Shown piece by piece: positions 24,727 through 35,561 of a stretch of DNA of 64,000 nt. The notes under the pieces are model-generated. The model was not told the origin of the DNA and did no database searches. It worked only from the letters and a program-made list of their open reading frames with translations. The position numbers and the translations under genes were made by a program. The stretch's first letter is position 1. Each line of letters starts with the position of its first letter. Where the stretch lies: the NCBI GenBank assembly GCA_021234155.1, contig JAJEKV010000080.1, positions 728,182 through 792,181 on the forward strand, written 5' to 3'. The stretch is from Isoetes taiwanensis (lineage: Eukaryota > Streptophyta > Lycopodiopsida > Isoetales > Isoetaceae).

Positions 24727-24775
24727 AGAATAGAATAGTTTTTTTAACGTCCACGGAGACCAATATTAATAACTA
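24727..24775 (-). mobile_element. LINE 3' end fragment (minus strand)
   Basis: On the minus strand: attggtctccgtggacgtta followed by a short A-run and an attctattctatt tail, the same ending as at 13116-13180. The element body upstream is replaced by the repeat at 24785-24905. Confidence 0.5.
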
Positions 24776-24784
24776 CCTCTATAG

Positions 24785-24905
24785 TTAATATAGTAATAGG
24801 GAGTTTCCTTTTGTATTTTTGTACGTCTTTTTCCGTGCTTTTTATATAATTTGATGGGCCTATTGCATAAGGTCTACTAATTAGTACATCTAGAGTGCAT
24901 ATTGT
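24785..24905 (+). repeat. Interspersed repeat, MITE-like (copy 1 of 3)
   Basis: Shares with 32440-32545 (+) and 41640-41765 (-) the order: aataggg(g)agttt, tttttgtacg-cttttt, atttgatg/atttcgtgatg, and (a)gtacatct-gagtgca. Divergence is considerable. No coding capacity; terminal repeats not resolved. Confidence 0.45.
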
Positions 24906-27001
24906 ATTGTCATATTTGAATGGCATATTATTTATAGTGTTGCAATGGTTTTTGCATTGCATTGTTTTCTTTACAAACCAAGCAATTCCTCAATTCGAAA
25001 AAAGGCATGAAAAACCTTCATTCTAGAGCTTATGGATGAAAAAAAGAGAGAGGGATTATGTTTGTCAACATAGGAGGTCCCAGATTCAGCCATCCTCATT
25101 CAAACCCTGAGTCTAATTGGCGCTATGCAATCGAGCAAAGAAAGCATCAAATGCCAGAGTTTTTTCCAAAGTATTAATTTCATCTATCTCCAATAGAAGC
25201 AAAGCCTCAACAACTTCCTTTTCCACAATTAACCCTCACAAAAACTAAGCAGAAGGTTAAAAATGTAGTAATCATATACAAATAGATCCAGTTTTACAGT
25301 TGAGAAGTGAGAAATAGCTTAATCTTCTCATCTTCTATACTTAAATCGGATACGTTCATGTTCAAAACAACGCATGTATTGCTTCTGGCAAACAAATTTC
25401 GCAATCCAATCTTAAAACAAAAAAACAAAAAACAACTAGCCATGCTATCTTCAATCGCATCACCTCCACTCAGCCAGCTCCAGACACGTAGGACCACCAG
25501 GCGTGTAAGCTCCATCCTGTCTGGACATCTCCAATTCTGACTTCTACAAAATGGGCGCACACAAATCTTTGGCAAAAAGATGCCCTATCGAACGCCCAAG
25601 TAATGTGGGGAAGGGGAGGGGAGGATTTGTCATTGCGGAAGCTATTTGTAGGAGGTAAGGCTCACCCTTTTTTATAGGGAGCAGGAAACGAACAAGATCT
25701 GATTTTGTTCTTGCGGCCCATCTTTGAATTTGAGTCTTCGATGATGTTTTATATCAGCTTTCTCAGGTTTTCCAGATTTGTATTCGAATTTAAGGAGGGC
25801 ACAACTGTAGTGGTTTCATTCATGGATTTGCTTGATAGCTTCTATTCGGATGACCCAGCCCGAATTTAGTGCAAGGGCCCGAATTTAGGGTTTCTTGAAG
25901 CAGAGCTATTCTGGCCATGAATCATACCCAAATTCCTTGAGCTGGTATTAGAACTTGTTGCTGCTAAGCAATCATTTAGCTTGGTATGTAACTCCCCATG
26001 AAATCATTGAGACACACATCTAGATTGGCGGATGGAACAAATAAATCATATGATATGAGAGAGGTTGCTCCAGAAATATCACTAGAGGTACATTTGAGCT
26101 TTAGACTTAGAACCAGTTCTTGTATAGATCTTCAATCTTAGAGTAGTCTCCATCACCGTGTCATATAATTGAAATAAAATTTTACATGACATGTATAAAA
26201 GCATAAAGGGCACTTTCAATTGGAGGCCCTGGAAAATTGGCTAGAGTATACCTTGTTTAACAACACTATGGCTAACTCCAAATTTGGTTAAGCCAGCCAT
26301 AAACCTTGCAGAGAATTGCTTTATGGTGTCTTATTAGCTAGGTTACATTATAAATTACAAGAAAGACTAAATTATGGGATATGATGGCATGAGGTAGGTA
26401 TTTGCATCCAATGGAAAGCTTCTCGGTTGCTGCTGACATCATGATATCATATTTAGGAAAAGGCTTAAATTGGCCCCATTTGTACTTTACAATAGTAGAG
26501 CTAGTGTAAACCTTGTGCCAGATGTTCAAAAAGTTGGGGCAAATTCATTCTGGCAATGACTTGATTAGGCCCCAGATTCATGTACGCACACCAACAATCA
26601 CAAACTTCTCAATGGGTTTTTTACTATTGGAAATGCCACTGCCTTCTTCTGGGGGGTGCGGCTGTAAATCTGGTTATAAATTCAGCCTATTATGCTTCAA
26701 CAACAAAAGTTTCCATGATGCTCACAAATATTTGAAACAAGTCTTCAATATTCTTTCTAAGCATTGGAAAGCAAGCGAGATAGTACCAAAGATCTAGCCT
26801 TGCATCGAATAAATTAAAGCTTTGAAACATGCATATGTTGTTAGGATGAACCTTGGTGATCTAGATTTTGTATGTCACAGATGTCATAGCTGATATGCTC
26901 TCTCTTGATTTTGCATCTCAGCTTTGGAAGAGGATAGTTGATAATCAGACATTTGCATCCTAAGTATTATGGTGGCAAGTAAGACTTCACATATGCTTGC
27001 A
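24906..27001. other. Gene-less stretch
   Basis: No supported gene. Frames at 25294-25575, 25307-25540 and 26513-26797 show no recognisable domain. Mostly AT-rich unassigned DNA. Confidence 0.45.
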
Positions 27002-28015
27002 TTCTAGAATGGGACTCGCATGAAACCAACAAACCGCCCTTGCTTCTCATTCATCTCAGCAGATTTTTCTACAATGATGGATAGTGAGTAGCCGCACACA
27101 TGCGAACTACCCACAAAAATAAAGGGAAAATCCAATTATATCATTTGGACCCCAACAAATTACAATGCTAATAGAGATTGGGCTAGTGTACCTGCCGAAA
27201 GCTTATCACCGGGATTAAAAAACCCCGCCCTTTCGGGTTTTCGAGGAAAAACCCTAGTGATAAGCCTTCTCAAGCAAGGGCTTGGACAAACGCAAGGCAT
27301 AAAAACGCCCCAAAACCCACGAATGGAAAAGTCGAAACAGACGCGCCGCCTTCAATTGCACTGCACATCACCAACAAAACAACAAGACAAAACAAACCTC
27401 CCGAGTGGAGGGGGGGCGATTCTGCCACGTGCCACGCCGATAAAAAATACAAAACAAAGAAGGGGGGAGGGTGGGTTCACAGAGAATAAGATACTGCCGA
27501 GAGAGAAGAGGAAGCCCGATGAGATGTTGCTTCACGAGAATCGCGCCTAAAATAGCGAACTCCCAACCGAATGGGCATGCCGCCCGCATGCATGCAAAAC
27601 ATGAGATGCTCGTCCCATTCTAGAATGGCGATCCGATGTCTCGGATCGATGGGATTCTAGAATGGGACTCGCATGAAACCAACAAACCGCCCGAATACCA
27701 AAGGACTTCCTTACAAACTAGGATCGAGGACGAAGGTCACAGGACGAAGGCTAAAGGCCGGAAAAGGACAGCAAGAAAGAAACGCCAAATTGGCCAAACC
27801 AAGCAGGGAGAAGCCCCTCCCCTGCCTGGGAAACAAATCACAGAGAATAAGGTACTGCTGAGAGAGAAGAGGAAGCGCCGATGAGATGTTGCTGCAGAAT
27901 CGCGCCTAAAATAGCGAACTCCCAACCAGAATGGGCATGCGCCGCCCGCATGCATGCAAAACATGCATGCTCGTCCCATTCTAGAATGGCGATCCGATGT
28001 CTCGGATCGATGGGA
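27002..28015. mobile_element. Structured non-coding element, two direct-repeat units (family 1)
   Basis: Unit 1 (27002-27652) and a shortened unit 2 (27653-28015) both begin attctagaatgggactcgc and end ggcgatccgatgtctcggat-cgatggg. Shared blocks also include tcacagagaataag, ccgatgagatgttgct, aaaatagcgaactcccaacc and gcccgcatgcatgcaaaaca. Hairpins: (a) gtcccattctagaat pairs with attctagaatgggac across the junction between units, enclosing cgatccga/tcggatcg; (b) gtag-cgca/tgcg-ctac near 27092-27114; (c) gcttatcac/gtgataagc near 27207-27267 around an A/T- and G/C-block core. On the minus strand a tattttagg lies where family 2 has tatataagg, so transcription may run leftwards. No protein is encoded. 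It resembles a TRIM or retrozyme in size and layout, but no hammerhead core (ctgatga...gaaa) and no clear primer binding site were found. Confidence 0.7.
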
Positions 28016-30179
28016 ATGGTAGTCGTTTTCTTCATGTCTTTTGCAATATGGAAGGTACAAACTATTAGGCTTCTCTACTTGGGTCTTCTCTTATGAAACA
28101 TAGGGTTTGCTACTCTATATCCATTGAACTAGCACATGAGTCAAAAAATAGCACATGCGATCTTATGAAAAAACATAAATTTGTGCACCAAGTTTATGAT
28201 CTAATTTTTTTTTATATTTTCTTTTGTCAATGCAATGTTGTTTTCGCATTGTGTTTGTTGTAATTGTACTTCAATGCCCTATTTGTAGTCTCGTAGGGGC
28301 TGGTGTATGTTTATAACAACATATACATACAACATAATAATTCTCTCTAAAACCTCCCTTTTGTTTGAGTGCATAACCACGCTAGGTCGGTATGTTTTTA
28401 TAACAACATATACATGCAATATAATAAATCCCACTAAAACCTCAAAGCACAATTTCATCAAATATGGACTTTCTGCAAGTTCATAAATATCTCAAATAGT
28501 GCTTCATGGTAAGAATATAGGGTAAAAAAATAGAAAAGTCATGATGAAGAAATGGGAAAGGCCTCTGAAATGATGGCTAATATCTAGAATACTATGTTAT
28601 TTTTATTGAAACAATGGAATATTTTGGGAATCATGCAGGTAGGTCAGATGGCGGGCATTGTGTCAAGGGGCACATCAAAAGAAAATCCATGTGATTGAAT
28701 TGAAAACAGTCCTTATGTTTGAGTGCATATCCACAATAGGTTTCCAATGCCCCGAACAACACACATCATTACCCCCCACACTTTTAAATAAATTCTCCAA
28801 AAGCCCCTTTTGTTTGGGTGCGTATTTAGATGAGGTGTGAATAAGGCAAATAGAACCTCTTTTTTCCTTCGATTGTACAATATATATATCGAATTAACAT
28901 CATTAAGTATATTTGCACCAAATCTTATATTATCTTGTTAGTCTTGCTATACAATATGCTCCAACTTCTAGAAGGATGCCCCACAAATGAGGATCACTAT
29001 CTACAGCCCAAAATGAGGCATAACTTATGAATATGCCCATCCCATAGCTCGTAATGTCCGAAGGCACCCATCATATGAACATGTCCCTCAATAAACAAGT
29101 CACTACCTCCTTTATACCCTCAATAAGTCAGGTAAATCTCCCATTTCTACACATATCGTGCCGATTGAAGTGTATTAATATTTATATCCTATAGGTACTA
29201 CAATGTTTTGGCGCATGACCTCATCACTCAAATTCATCCTCTCCACAAAATGCCGGATGATCTCAATGCACCAAAGAGATTCCACTAGAATAAGACATGA
29301 AACGTTGTTAGCAGAATCAGATTCTTTAAAAACTGCAGTGATCACTTCAAAAGCAAGGAATATATTAGAGGGCATAAACATGCTACATCCTACCACTTTT
29401 AGAACATGCGAAAGTACCTACACTATATTCTTCTAAATCGAGTATTGGTTTGTTGTTCTCTCCATCAAAAGTAGCTCCAAAAGTTCAAAATAAAAGTCAA
29501 AAGCATGTTAATATGGTCCCTATTAGTACTTTTTGTGGTAAGGTACAAAATCTGGAGAACTTGGAAGTGCCAAGTGTCAATCTAAAATTATAGAAATAAA
29601 TAATAAATTTTTCCTTTAAGAATTATATGTTTAAATTAAATTAGATAGATAAACTTACTGAAATACGGTGATGTTGACGGTGGGTTTCATGACACTACCC
29701 ACCATATTGATCCTAATATCAAAATTGGAGAACCCATGGAGCTCGAACCCCACCAATGCTTGCTAATACATCAAACTTCAAAAGGTCTACCTCAATGTAA
29801 AATGTACGATGTGTCTGTACAATTTGTATTTAAGCCTTCCAACAAAGTTGGCAAGGGAAATGGCACGAGTCCCTCAACATATGGACAATCTCCAAATCTT
29901 CTCACAAATTTGGCAAGGAAAAGGACCCAATGGATGCAAAGCTTTGTACTATGACAAGCATAATAATTTGCGCTATCTCAATCAATTTGCTTGCCAAAGA
30001 ATGATTTGAAGAAAATATTAGCTTTTACGTCATCATACAATGTCTATGGTAATCTTGCCTTCATGATGATCACAATTAATATATTTGAACAGAAGTTTGG
30101 TACCAAATTTTGGCCCACATTAACACACTTGCAACAACTTTAAATAAAGTGGGAATTCACATATATGATGTGATATGAT
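28016..30179. other. Gene-less stretch with decayed repeats
   Basis: No supported gene. Related short repeats occur at 28270-28450 (two copies of ttataacaacatata-atacaa...ctctaaaacctc) and at 28690-28830 (ccttttgtttgggtgc-type text, as in the inverted pair at 33.3 and 39.5 kb). A small direct duplication involving caaagttggcaaggga / caaatttggcaaggaa lies at about 29840-29925. Confidence 0.4.
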
Positions 30180-30194
30180 ATGAAATGAATTTAT

Positions 30195-31760
30195 CAAGCC
30201 AATTAGGCCCTCAGGCCTCTATGGCAAACTATTACAAAAGTTTGAGTGAAATCTAAGCGCACTAGTCCAAGGCGCTATATATATATATCAAAGTTAAGCA
30301 TTAAATTATACAGATCAATTATGTTCCAAAAATCCCGAATGTAAGTGCTTAAAGTATGTGGTGATACTGCAAAAAGATCTCTTAGAGTGTTTAGCTCTAT
30401 ACCGTGTTTTTTCCTTATATGTTCATAGGAAGAACATTCCAGAAATATATGACGTTTAGATTCTGGCACCGGTTCAAAGCAACCAACACAAGACCTTTCG
30501 TGCAAAGGCGTTCCATACCACCTACCTATCTCAATGTGCAAATGGTGAGAAGAAAGCCTCAAGTGAGAGATATGCATCCGGTTCTTGCGGCTAATATGTG
30601 ACAACAAATAATTTGTTCCTTGTAATCCTGTAGAGAATTAATCTCAGCTAGGTAAAATTGTTTCTTCGTACTACCTGTATCCCCAATTTTCCATAGCTTG
30701 TTAAGTGCTCTTTCTGTCACAAAAACTCTTATCTCTGAATATTTTACTGAATCTGGCCAGGTATTCAAGCCAAGCCATTTTTCTGCCCACTTCAAGGCAT
30801 CAGCATACCAGCCTTTATTTTTAGATTGCTGGAATGCCATATAGGGGAGCCTATCCTGCTCCATTGCCAAAACTCTGTTTATATAAGTGATCGTTCTAAT
30901 CAAAGCTTCAACTTCTAGAAGTAGTAAACCTGCCTCAATAAGCAGCATGCAATATGGAATCTGAGGCTTAACTCCGAGTTCAAGCAGCAAAAATCTTTTC
31001 TGGACTTCTTCTATTTTATTCCAACCTTTGAGAGAAAGCCCCAGGGCCCCAGATTGGGCAACCACAAAGAACAACAGGCCTTACCTGAATACCAAAAGGC
31101 AGTCTTCGAATTTTCCAATGCTCAAAATTGTTTGAGTTACATGTGTGAATCAGACCATAAAGGGCTCTCATCCCTCCAGATGCACGCTTAAGAGCGGTTG
31201 TGAGCCATCTGTAATTACTGGTCATGTCAATTCCAAGATATTTATAAACATGTACCTTTTCAAGCGCCATCCCTCCAACCTCAAAGACTGTATTGTCTTT
31301 ACCCCCAATGACCGTTATTTTTTATTTTTTCAAATTAATTTGCATTTTTTTCTGCTCACAAAAGGCACTTAGCACATTCAAGTAGTTTTTGAGATTAGCA
31401 CAATATCATCCGCAAACAAAAGTAATTGGATTGAATACTTACCAAGCTTGACTCCAAAACCCCCAAGTCTAGCCATCCACACTTCGAGCTCGTCAATGTA
31501 AAGACCAAAAAGCGTCGGTGAACAAGGGCATCCTTGTTTTACACCTATTGTATTCTCTATTTGATCTGAACCATTGTAAGGAAAAGAGAGCTCAAGCATA
31601 ACACGCTTGTATAGACAAAGTACCGCATATTGGAGCTCTTTTGGAACTTGCAGCTCATTTAATATGGATACTAGATTAAGAGAATAAGAGAAATTCAATT
31701 TATAAGTTTTCTTCCATCGTATACTCGTTCTAAGTATAGAAAGCATCCTCATATGCTACT
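30195..31760 (-). mobile_element. LINE ORF2 remnant with reverse-transcriptase core (minus strand)
   Basis: Four minus-strand frames in order give the 3' two-thirds of a LINE ORF2. The RT palm (31752-31378) has GVKQGCPCSPTLFGLYIDEL and LLLFADDIVLISKT, with the catalytic FADD intact. The next frame (31270-31016) carries YKYLGIDMTSN and GPGAFSQR. Then come 31074-30559 and a final frame (30607-30275) with ISHLRLSSHHLHIE and the zf-RVT zinc finger (CVGCFEPVPESKRHIFLEC). Stops and frameshifts between frames make it inactive, and the endonuclease half is missing. The 3' UTR ends near 30195 in catat-type repeats after a ggcctgagggcc hairpin. The first LINE (735-1920) has the same domain order and a comparable terminal hairpin. 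Confidence 0.88.
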
Positions 31761-31930
31761 ATGTTGTTATGGTCAACCTTGAAAGAAGAATTAGTTAAAA
31801 CATTTAATGATGTAATTTGTCGAAAGGCTCTATGCTAGGCGTAAAAGAGGTGCGCAGGCAATCTTGATCGTTGGACCCCTCGATCCTACGACTAGATCGT
31901 ATGGTAGGGCCTCTGGACGCCTTTCATTTC
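31761..31930. other. Short unassigned spacer
   Basis: Nothing recognised between the LINE remnant and the SINE-like repeat. Confidence 0.3.
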
Positions 31931-31934
31931 GGTT

Positions 31935-32215
31935 ATGGTGATTTATGATTGGGCGTGCCTATGATTTTGAAATATGAAATACAAGTTCGCCTAAGGTTTT
32001 AGAATATGAAATACGAGGACTCATCTCTATATGGATTCACCTAAGGTTTTAGAATATGAAATGCGGAGACTTGAACCCCTATCAAAATAATCCAATATCC
32101 TAATAAGAATGCTATAACCAATGTGACAATCGAGTTAACTCGCTTATTTTTTTTATTGAATCTATATTTTTTTATAATAATCTATTCAATTGTGTTAAGG
32201 GTATGGTCTATAGTC
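31935..32215 (-). repeat. tRNA-derived SINE-like copy with flank (copy 2)
   Basis: Direct repeat of 33702-33960. On the minus strand it contains ggttatagcattcttattag (tRNA D-arm/A-box-like) and ggggttcaagtctc (B box), then catattctaaaaccttaggt. The ~270-bp duplicated block includes tgattgggcgtgcctatgat and gtatggtctatagtccta ends. Confidence 0.5.
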
Positions 32216-33274
32216 CTAGGAATAGTGATTTATGCATCTATATCATATCCCCCTGGAACCCCCTATGATTGTGCTATGTATTTTAGGCAAGGTGTGCCCC
32301 AAATAACATGAATCGTTGGATTCCCCCATGTTACAACCTAGATAATATGGTGCACCCCAAACAACCTGAATCGTTGGATTCCTCCATCCTACGACCCAGA
32401 TGGTCTCTTAGAGACTCTGAATGCGTCTTGTTTCAAATATGTAGCATAATAACAGGGGGTTTTCTTTGTGTTTTTATACGCTTTTCACTAAGGTTTTCCT
32501 ATGATTTCGTGATGTATTCAAATGGATGTACTAATGCGTACATCTCGAGTGCACCATTTCTGAGCCATTGATTTTAGCCTTTTTTTTTTCAATGGTCAAC
32601 AACCAATAGCCCTTTTTTTGTGCATGTGGTGCATAATGGTCAACAACCAATGGCTCGCAACAAAAGCCCTCTTTTTGTGTGTGTGGTGTATAATGGGCGC
32701 ATGTAGTGCAGTTTCCCCGCCGGCAACACATTTCTTATCATAACTTTTGATCCAGAGCTCTGTTTCAGAAGATTTATATTGCGTTGGAAAGCTCTCTCCG
32801 AGATCTTTTTGATAGTATATGATATGGATTTGTTTGGTTAAGTTATCTATGCTAAAACAGCAATTTTTCGGCCGGGTTTGGTAGGCTTTCACATCCTACC
32901 AGTTGATTAATACAGGATTGCGCTATTGGATATTGTTTTGTGGCTCATTCTGAATGAAGCTTGCAAAAAATTACTATGCATTTTTAGATTTTGAGGCAAT
33001 TATTAAGCAAATTCCAAGGCTTCTAGATCCTTGTGCTAACAAGCAGAAAAGTTTCCCACTTTGGTTTCTCACCACAAGAATCCATGGAGGCCAAAGGCTG
33101 CTGTTAAATTCCAGTTGAAAAATGTTTGTGTATGGGTGTTGCAAACTTTATGGCTTTCACAATAATGGGGTTAATCTGCTCTATCTTTATGGTAACTTTT
33201 ACTTATGTTCTATTTGATGAATTCTAGTTTTTTTCTGGTTTGAATTCTAAAATTTTTGTCACACCTGGGTGACG
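32216..33274. other. Gene-less stretch holding one MITE-like copy
   Basis: Contains the second copy of the interspersed repeat (32440-32545: aacagggggttttctttgtg to acatctcgagtgcac). Two partial copies of a cgttggattcc-ccat-tacaac block lie at 32310-32400. An imperfect direct repeat (gtggtgcataatggtcaaca / gtggtgtataatggg) lies at 32620-32700. No gene is supported. Confidence 0.45.
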
Positions 33275-33715
33275 TCCCCTAGGGCCCCGAAGGGGTCAAA
33301 TTTTTTTTTTTGCAACACAAACCATTAACATCCAACATATAAAAATTAAATCCCTCAACACATAACAACCAACACATAACAACCATTGACATTAACAACC
33401 AATACATAACTACCATTGACATTAATTAACACAACCATTGGGTCCAACACATTTAAATTAAAATCCCCCTTAAACCCCCTTTGGTTTGGGTGCATATTCA
33501 CACGGGGGGTGACGTAGGGCAGCGAGAGCCCTCATAATTGTATTTTGCACGTACGAAATCAACACCATATAGTATTCCGCTTGAAATCTTATAGTATTTT
33601 GCGAATTTTGTTATACAGTATAGCAAATTTTGTACTTGCATACCCACAAACGAGGAACTTTACGTACGGTGTAGATTAAGGAATAAGGGGTGAATAAGGG
33701 GTCATTTATGATTGG
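33275..33715 (+). repeat. Left member of a ~0.4-kb inverted repeat pair
   Basis: Runs from ggccccgaaggggtcaaa through ccccctttggtttgggtgca, tcacacggggggtgacgtag, gttatacagtatagcaaatt and aacgaggaactttacgtacg to gattaaggaataaggggtga. The same order in reverse complement occupies 39360-39670, about 6 kb away. The MITE-like piece beginning tcacacgg (33498) has lost its right end here. Confidence 0.65.
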
Positions 33716-33960
33716 CGGTGCCTATGATTTTCAAATACGAAAATAATTGGAATATAAAATACGTGGACTATTTCTATAGGAGTTCACCTAAGGTTTTAGA
33801 ATATGAAATGCTGAGATTCGAACCCCCACTAAAATAATCTAATATCTTAATAAGGATGCTTTAACCAATACAACAACCAAACTCACTCACTTATTTTTTT
33901 CTAATGAATCTGTATTTTTTTTTTCCAATTATTTTAGGAGTATGGTCTATGGTCCCAACC
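33702..33960 (-). repeat. tRNA-derived SINE-like copy with flank (copy 3, best preserved)
   Basis: On the minus strand: ttggttaaagcatccttatt (A-box/D-arm region, close to a tRNA-Lys/Ile type) and gggggttcgaatctcagcat (B box and T-arm end), followed by ctaaaaccttaggtgaac. It shares both flanks with copy 2, so this is either a longer SINE or a SINE within a duplicated segment. Confidence 0.5.
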
Positions 33961-34596
33961 AGCCTTATCAGCAAGAACATCATGGGAAGCGAATCTTGAT
34001 CTCAAAACTGCACCACAATCGTCAATGTGGCATTAGATGGGCTTGAAATGTCTCTAAAAGAATCTATTAGGCCAAATGCATGTACTAACTGAGATAACTA
34101 AGTTCTCAGTTCTCAATTGTAGGGCAGAATCAGATAAAAATAAAATTTATGAAGGAGCGTGCTTCGCTAAGGTTGTCTATGCCAAGTTGCAGTAATATAT
34201 GCATAACTTGTTGCAAGTTCTTGTATATCAGCATTAGGTTCTTAACTTCTTCTTGCTGTCAAGCCTTGGATATCATGCTGCTAAAGTGCCATGTGCTTGT
34301 GGTTGTGCTATAGTGTAGTATTTTAGCCAGAGTATGTTTTTCAAAGTAGTTGCCTAAAGTTCATAAGAATTGTTAACTAATAATAACATGTTCTCTCCTT
34401 TTTTCTTTATAAAGTTGGATGGCCAAGGGTCCCTAGTCAAGGACTCAAGAGGCAAGTAGACATTATTGCATGTTTTTCATTGACTACCTTACATCATCTT
34501 TCCTGATCATATCTGCATCAAGTATTTTATAGATTTTGGGAAGAATGAAATCTGTGAAATTGTCGACAAGAGTTTATGGTAATATATTGATGACTT
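33961..34596. other. Gene-less stretch
   Basis: No gene, RNA or repeat supported. Confidence 0.45.
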
Positions 34597-35561
34597 ATTC
34601 TGGGAAGGGACTCGCGAGAGACACAAAACCGGCCATAGGCTTGTCATTCATCACAGCAGCAATATACAACGTTTTGAAGAATAGAGAGGGGTAGCCGACC
34701 ATAGGAACAATATCGGACTACCCCGCAAACAAAAAATGCGCATGGGCAATATAGAAGGGTAATGGCGACAACTTCTCATCGGGATAAAAAACCCCGCCCT
34801 TTCGGGTTTTCGAGGAAAACCCTAATGAGAAATGGTCGTCAACAACCTTGAATGTGTTGCCTAGAGAACGGAAGGAGATGGGTTGATGGCGAACGCAAAT
34901 ATAGCAAGACCCCAGAAGACGGCGAAAACCTTGAATGTGTCGCATGGAGAACCGAAGGAGATGGGTTGATGGCGAACAGAAATATAGCAGGACCCCAGAA
35001 GACGGCGGAATCCTGCAAGCAACACAAAAGAACCCCTAAAAAACACCCATGAATGGTTAGAGAAAAGCAAACATGCATGGCGATGAGGAAACAAGCTGTA
35101 CCAAGAAGTTCCCAAGATATGAGTGAGGAAAGCAGATGAAAAAGAACACAACAAAAAAGAGATAGCATCACCCATAGGGTGGAAAAGCATCACCCAACGG
35201 ACGGAGAACCATTATGTGAAAATATGCATCACCCTCGAGGTGGAAATAAACAGCATCACCCGCAGGTGGAAAATAATGCGACATGATAAAACATGATAAT
35301 AGTAACACCCAAAGGTGGAGAACAACAAAGAGTGCATGAACAAGAAACATAAATGAAAAAGACTCATGCCCCCATGCAGCAGGGCAGGAAGGGAGGGAAG
35401 CAACGAGAATAGAAGAAGAGATGTTGTGAGAAGACGCCGATAACCGGTCCGAAAGAGGAAATGGCCTTATATAGTAGCTCGTCCCTTCCCAGAATGGCGA
35501 TCCGATGGCTCGGATCGATGCTATTCTGGGAAGGGACTCGCAAGAGACACAAAACCGGCCG
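34597..35561. mobile_element. Structured non-coding element, one long unit plus the start of a second (family 2)
   Basis: Unit 1 (34597-35521) begins attctgggaagggactcgcg; a second start (35522) is followed by the same cacaaaaccggcc but soon diverges. Landmarks match family 1: junction stem tcccttcccagaat / attctgggaaggga around cgatccgatgg-ctcggatcg; hairpin ggggtag-ccga / tcgg-a-ctacccc (34700-34735); hairpin ttctcat / atgagaa (34770-34829) with the ccccgccctttcgggttttc core. Inside are a ~84-bp tandem duplication (34846-35008) and five small hairpins of the form caccc-n-gggtgga (35165-35325). On the minus strand a TATA box (ctatataagg, 35472-35481) fits an LTR-like promoter. No protein is recognised. 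Confidence 0.7.

Noticed and set aside
27472-28015. Hammerhead ribozyme in the structured element
   Set aside because: cgatgag words occur but the required ctgatga...gaaa core in correct order was not found on either strand.
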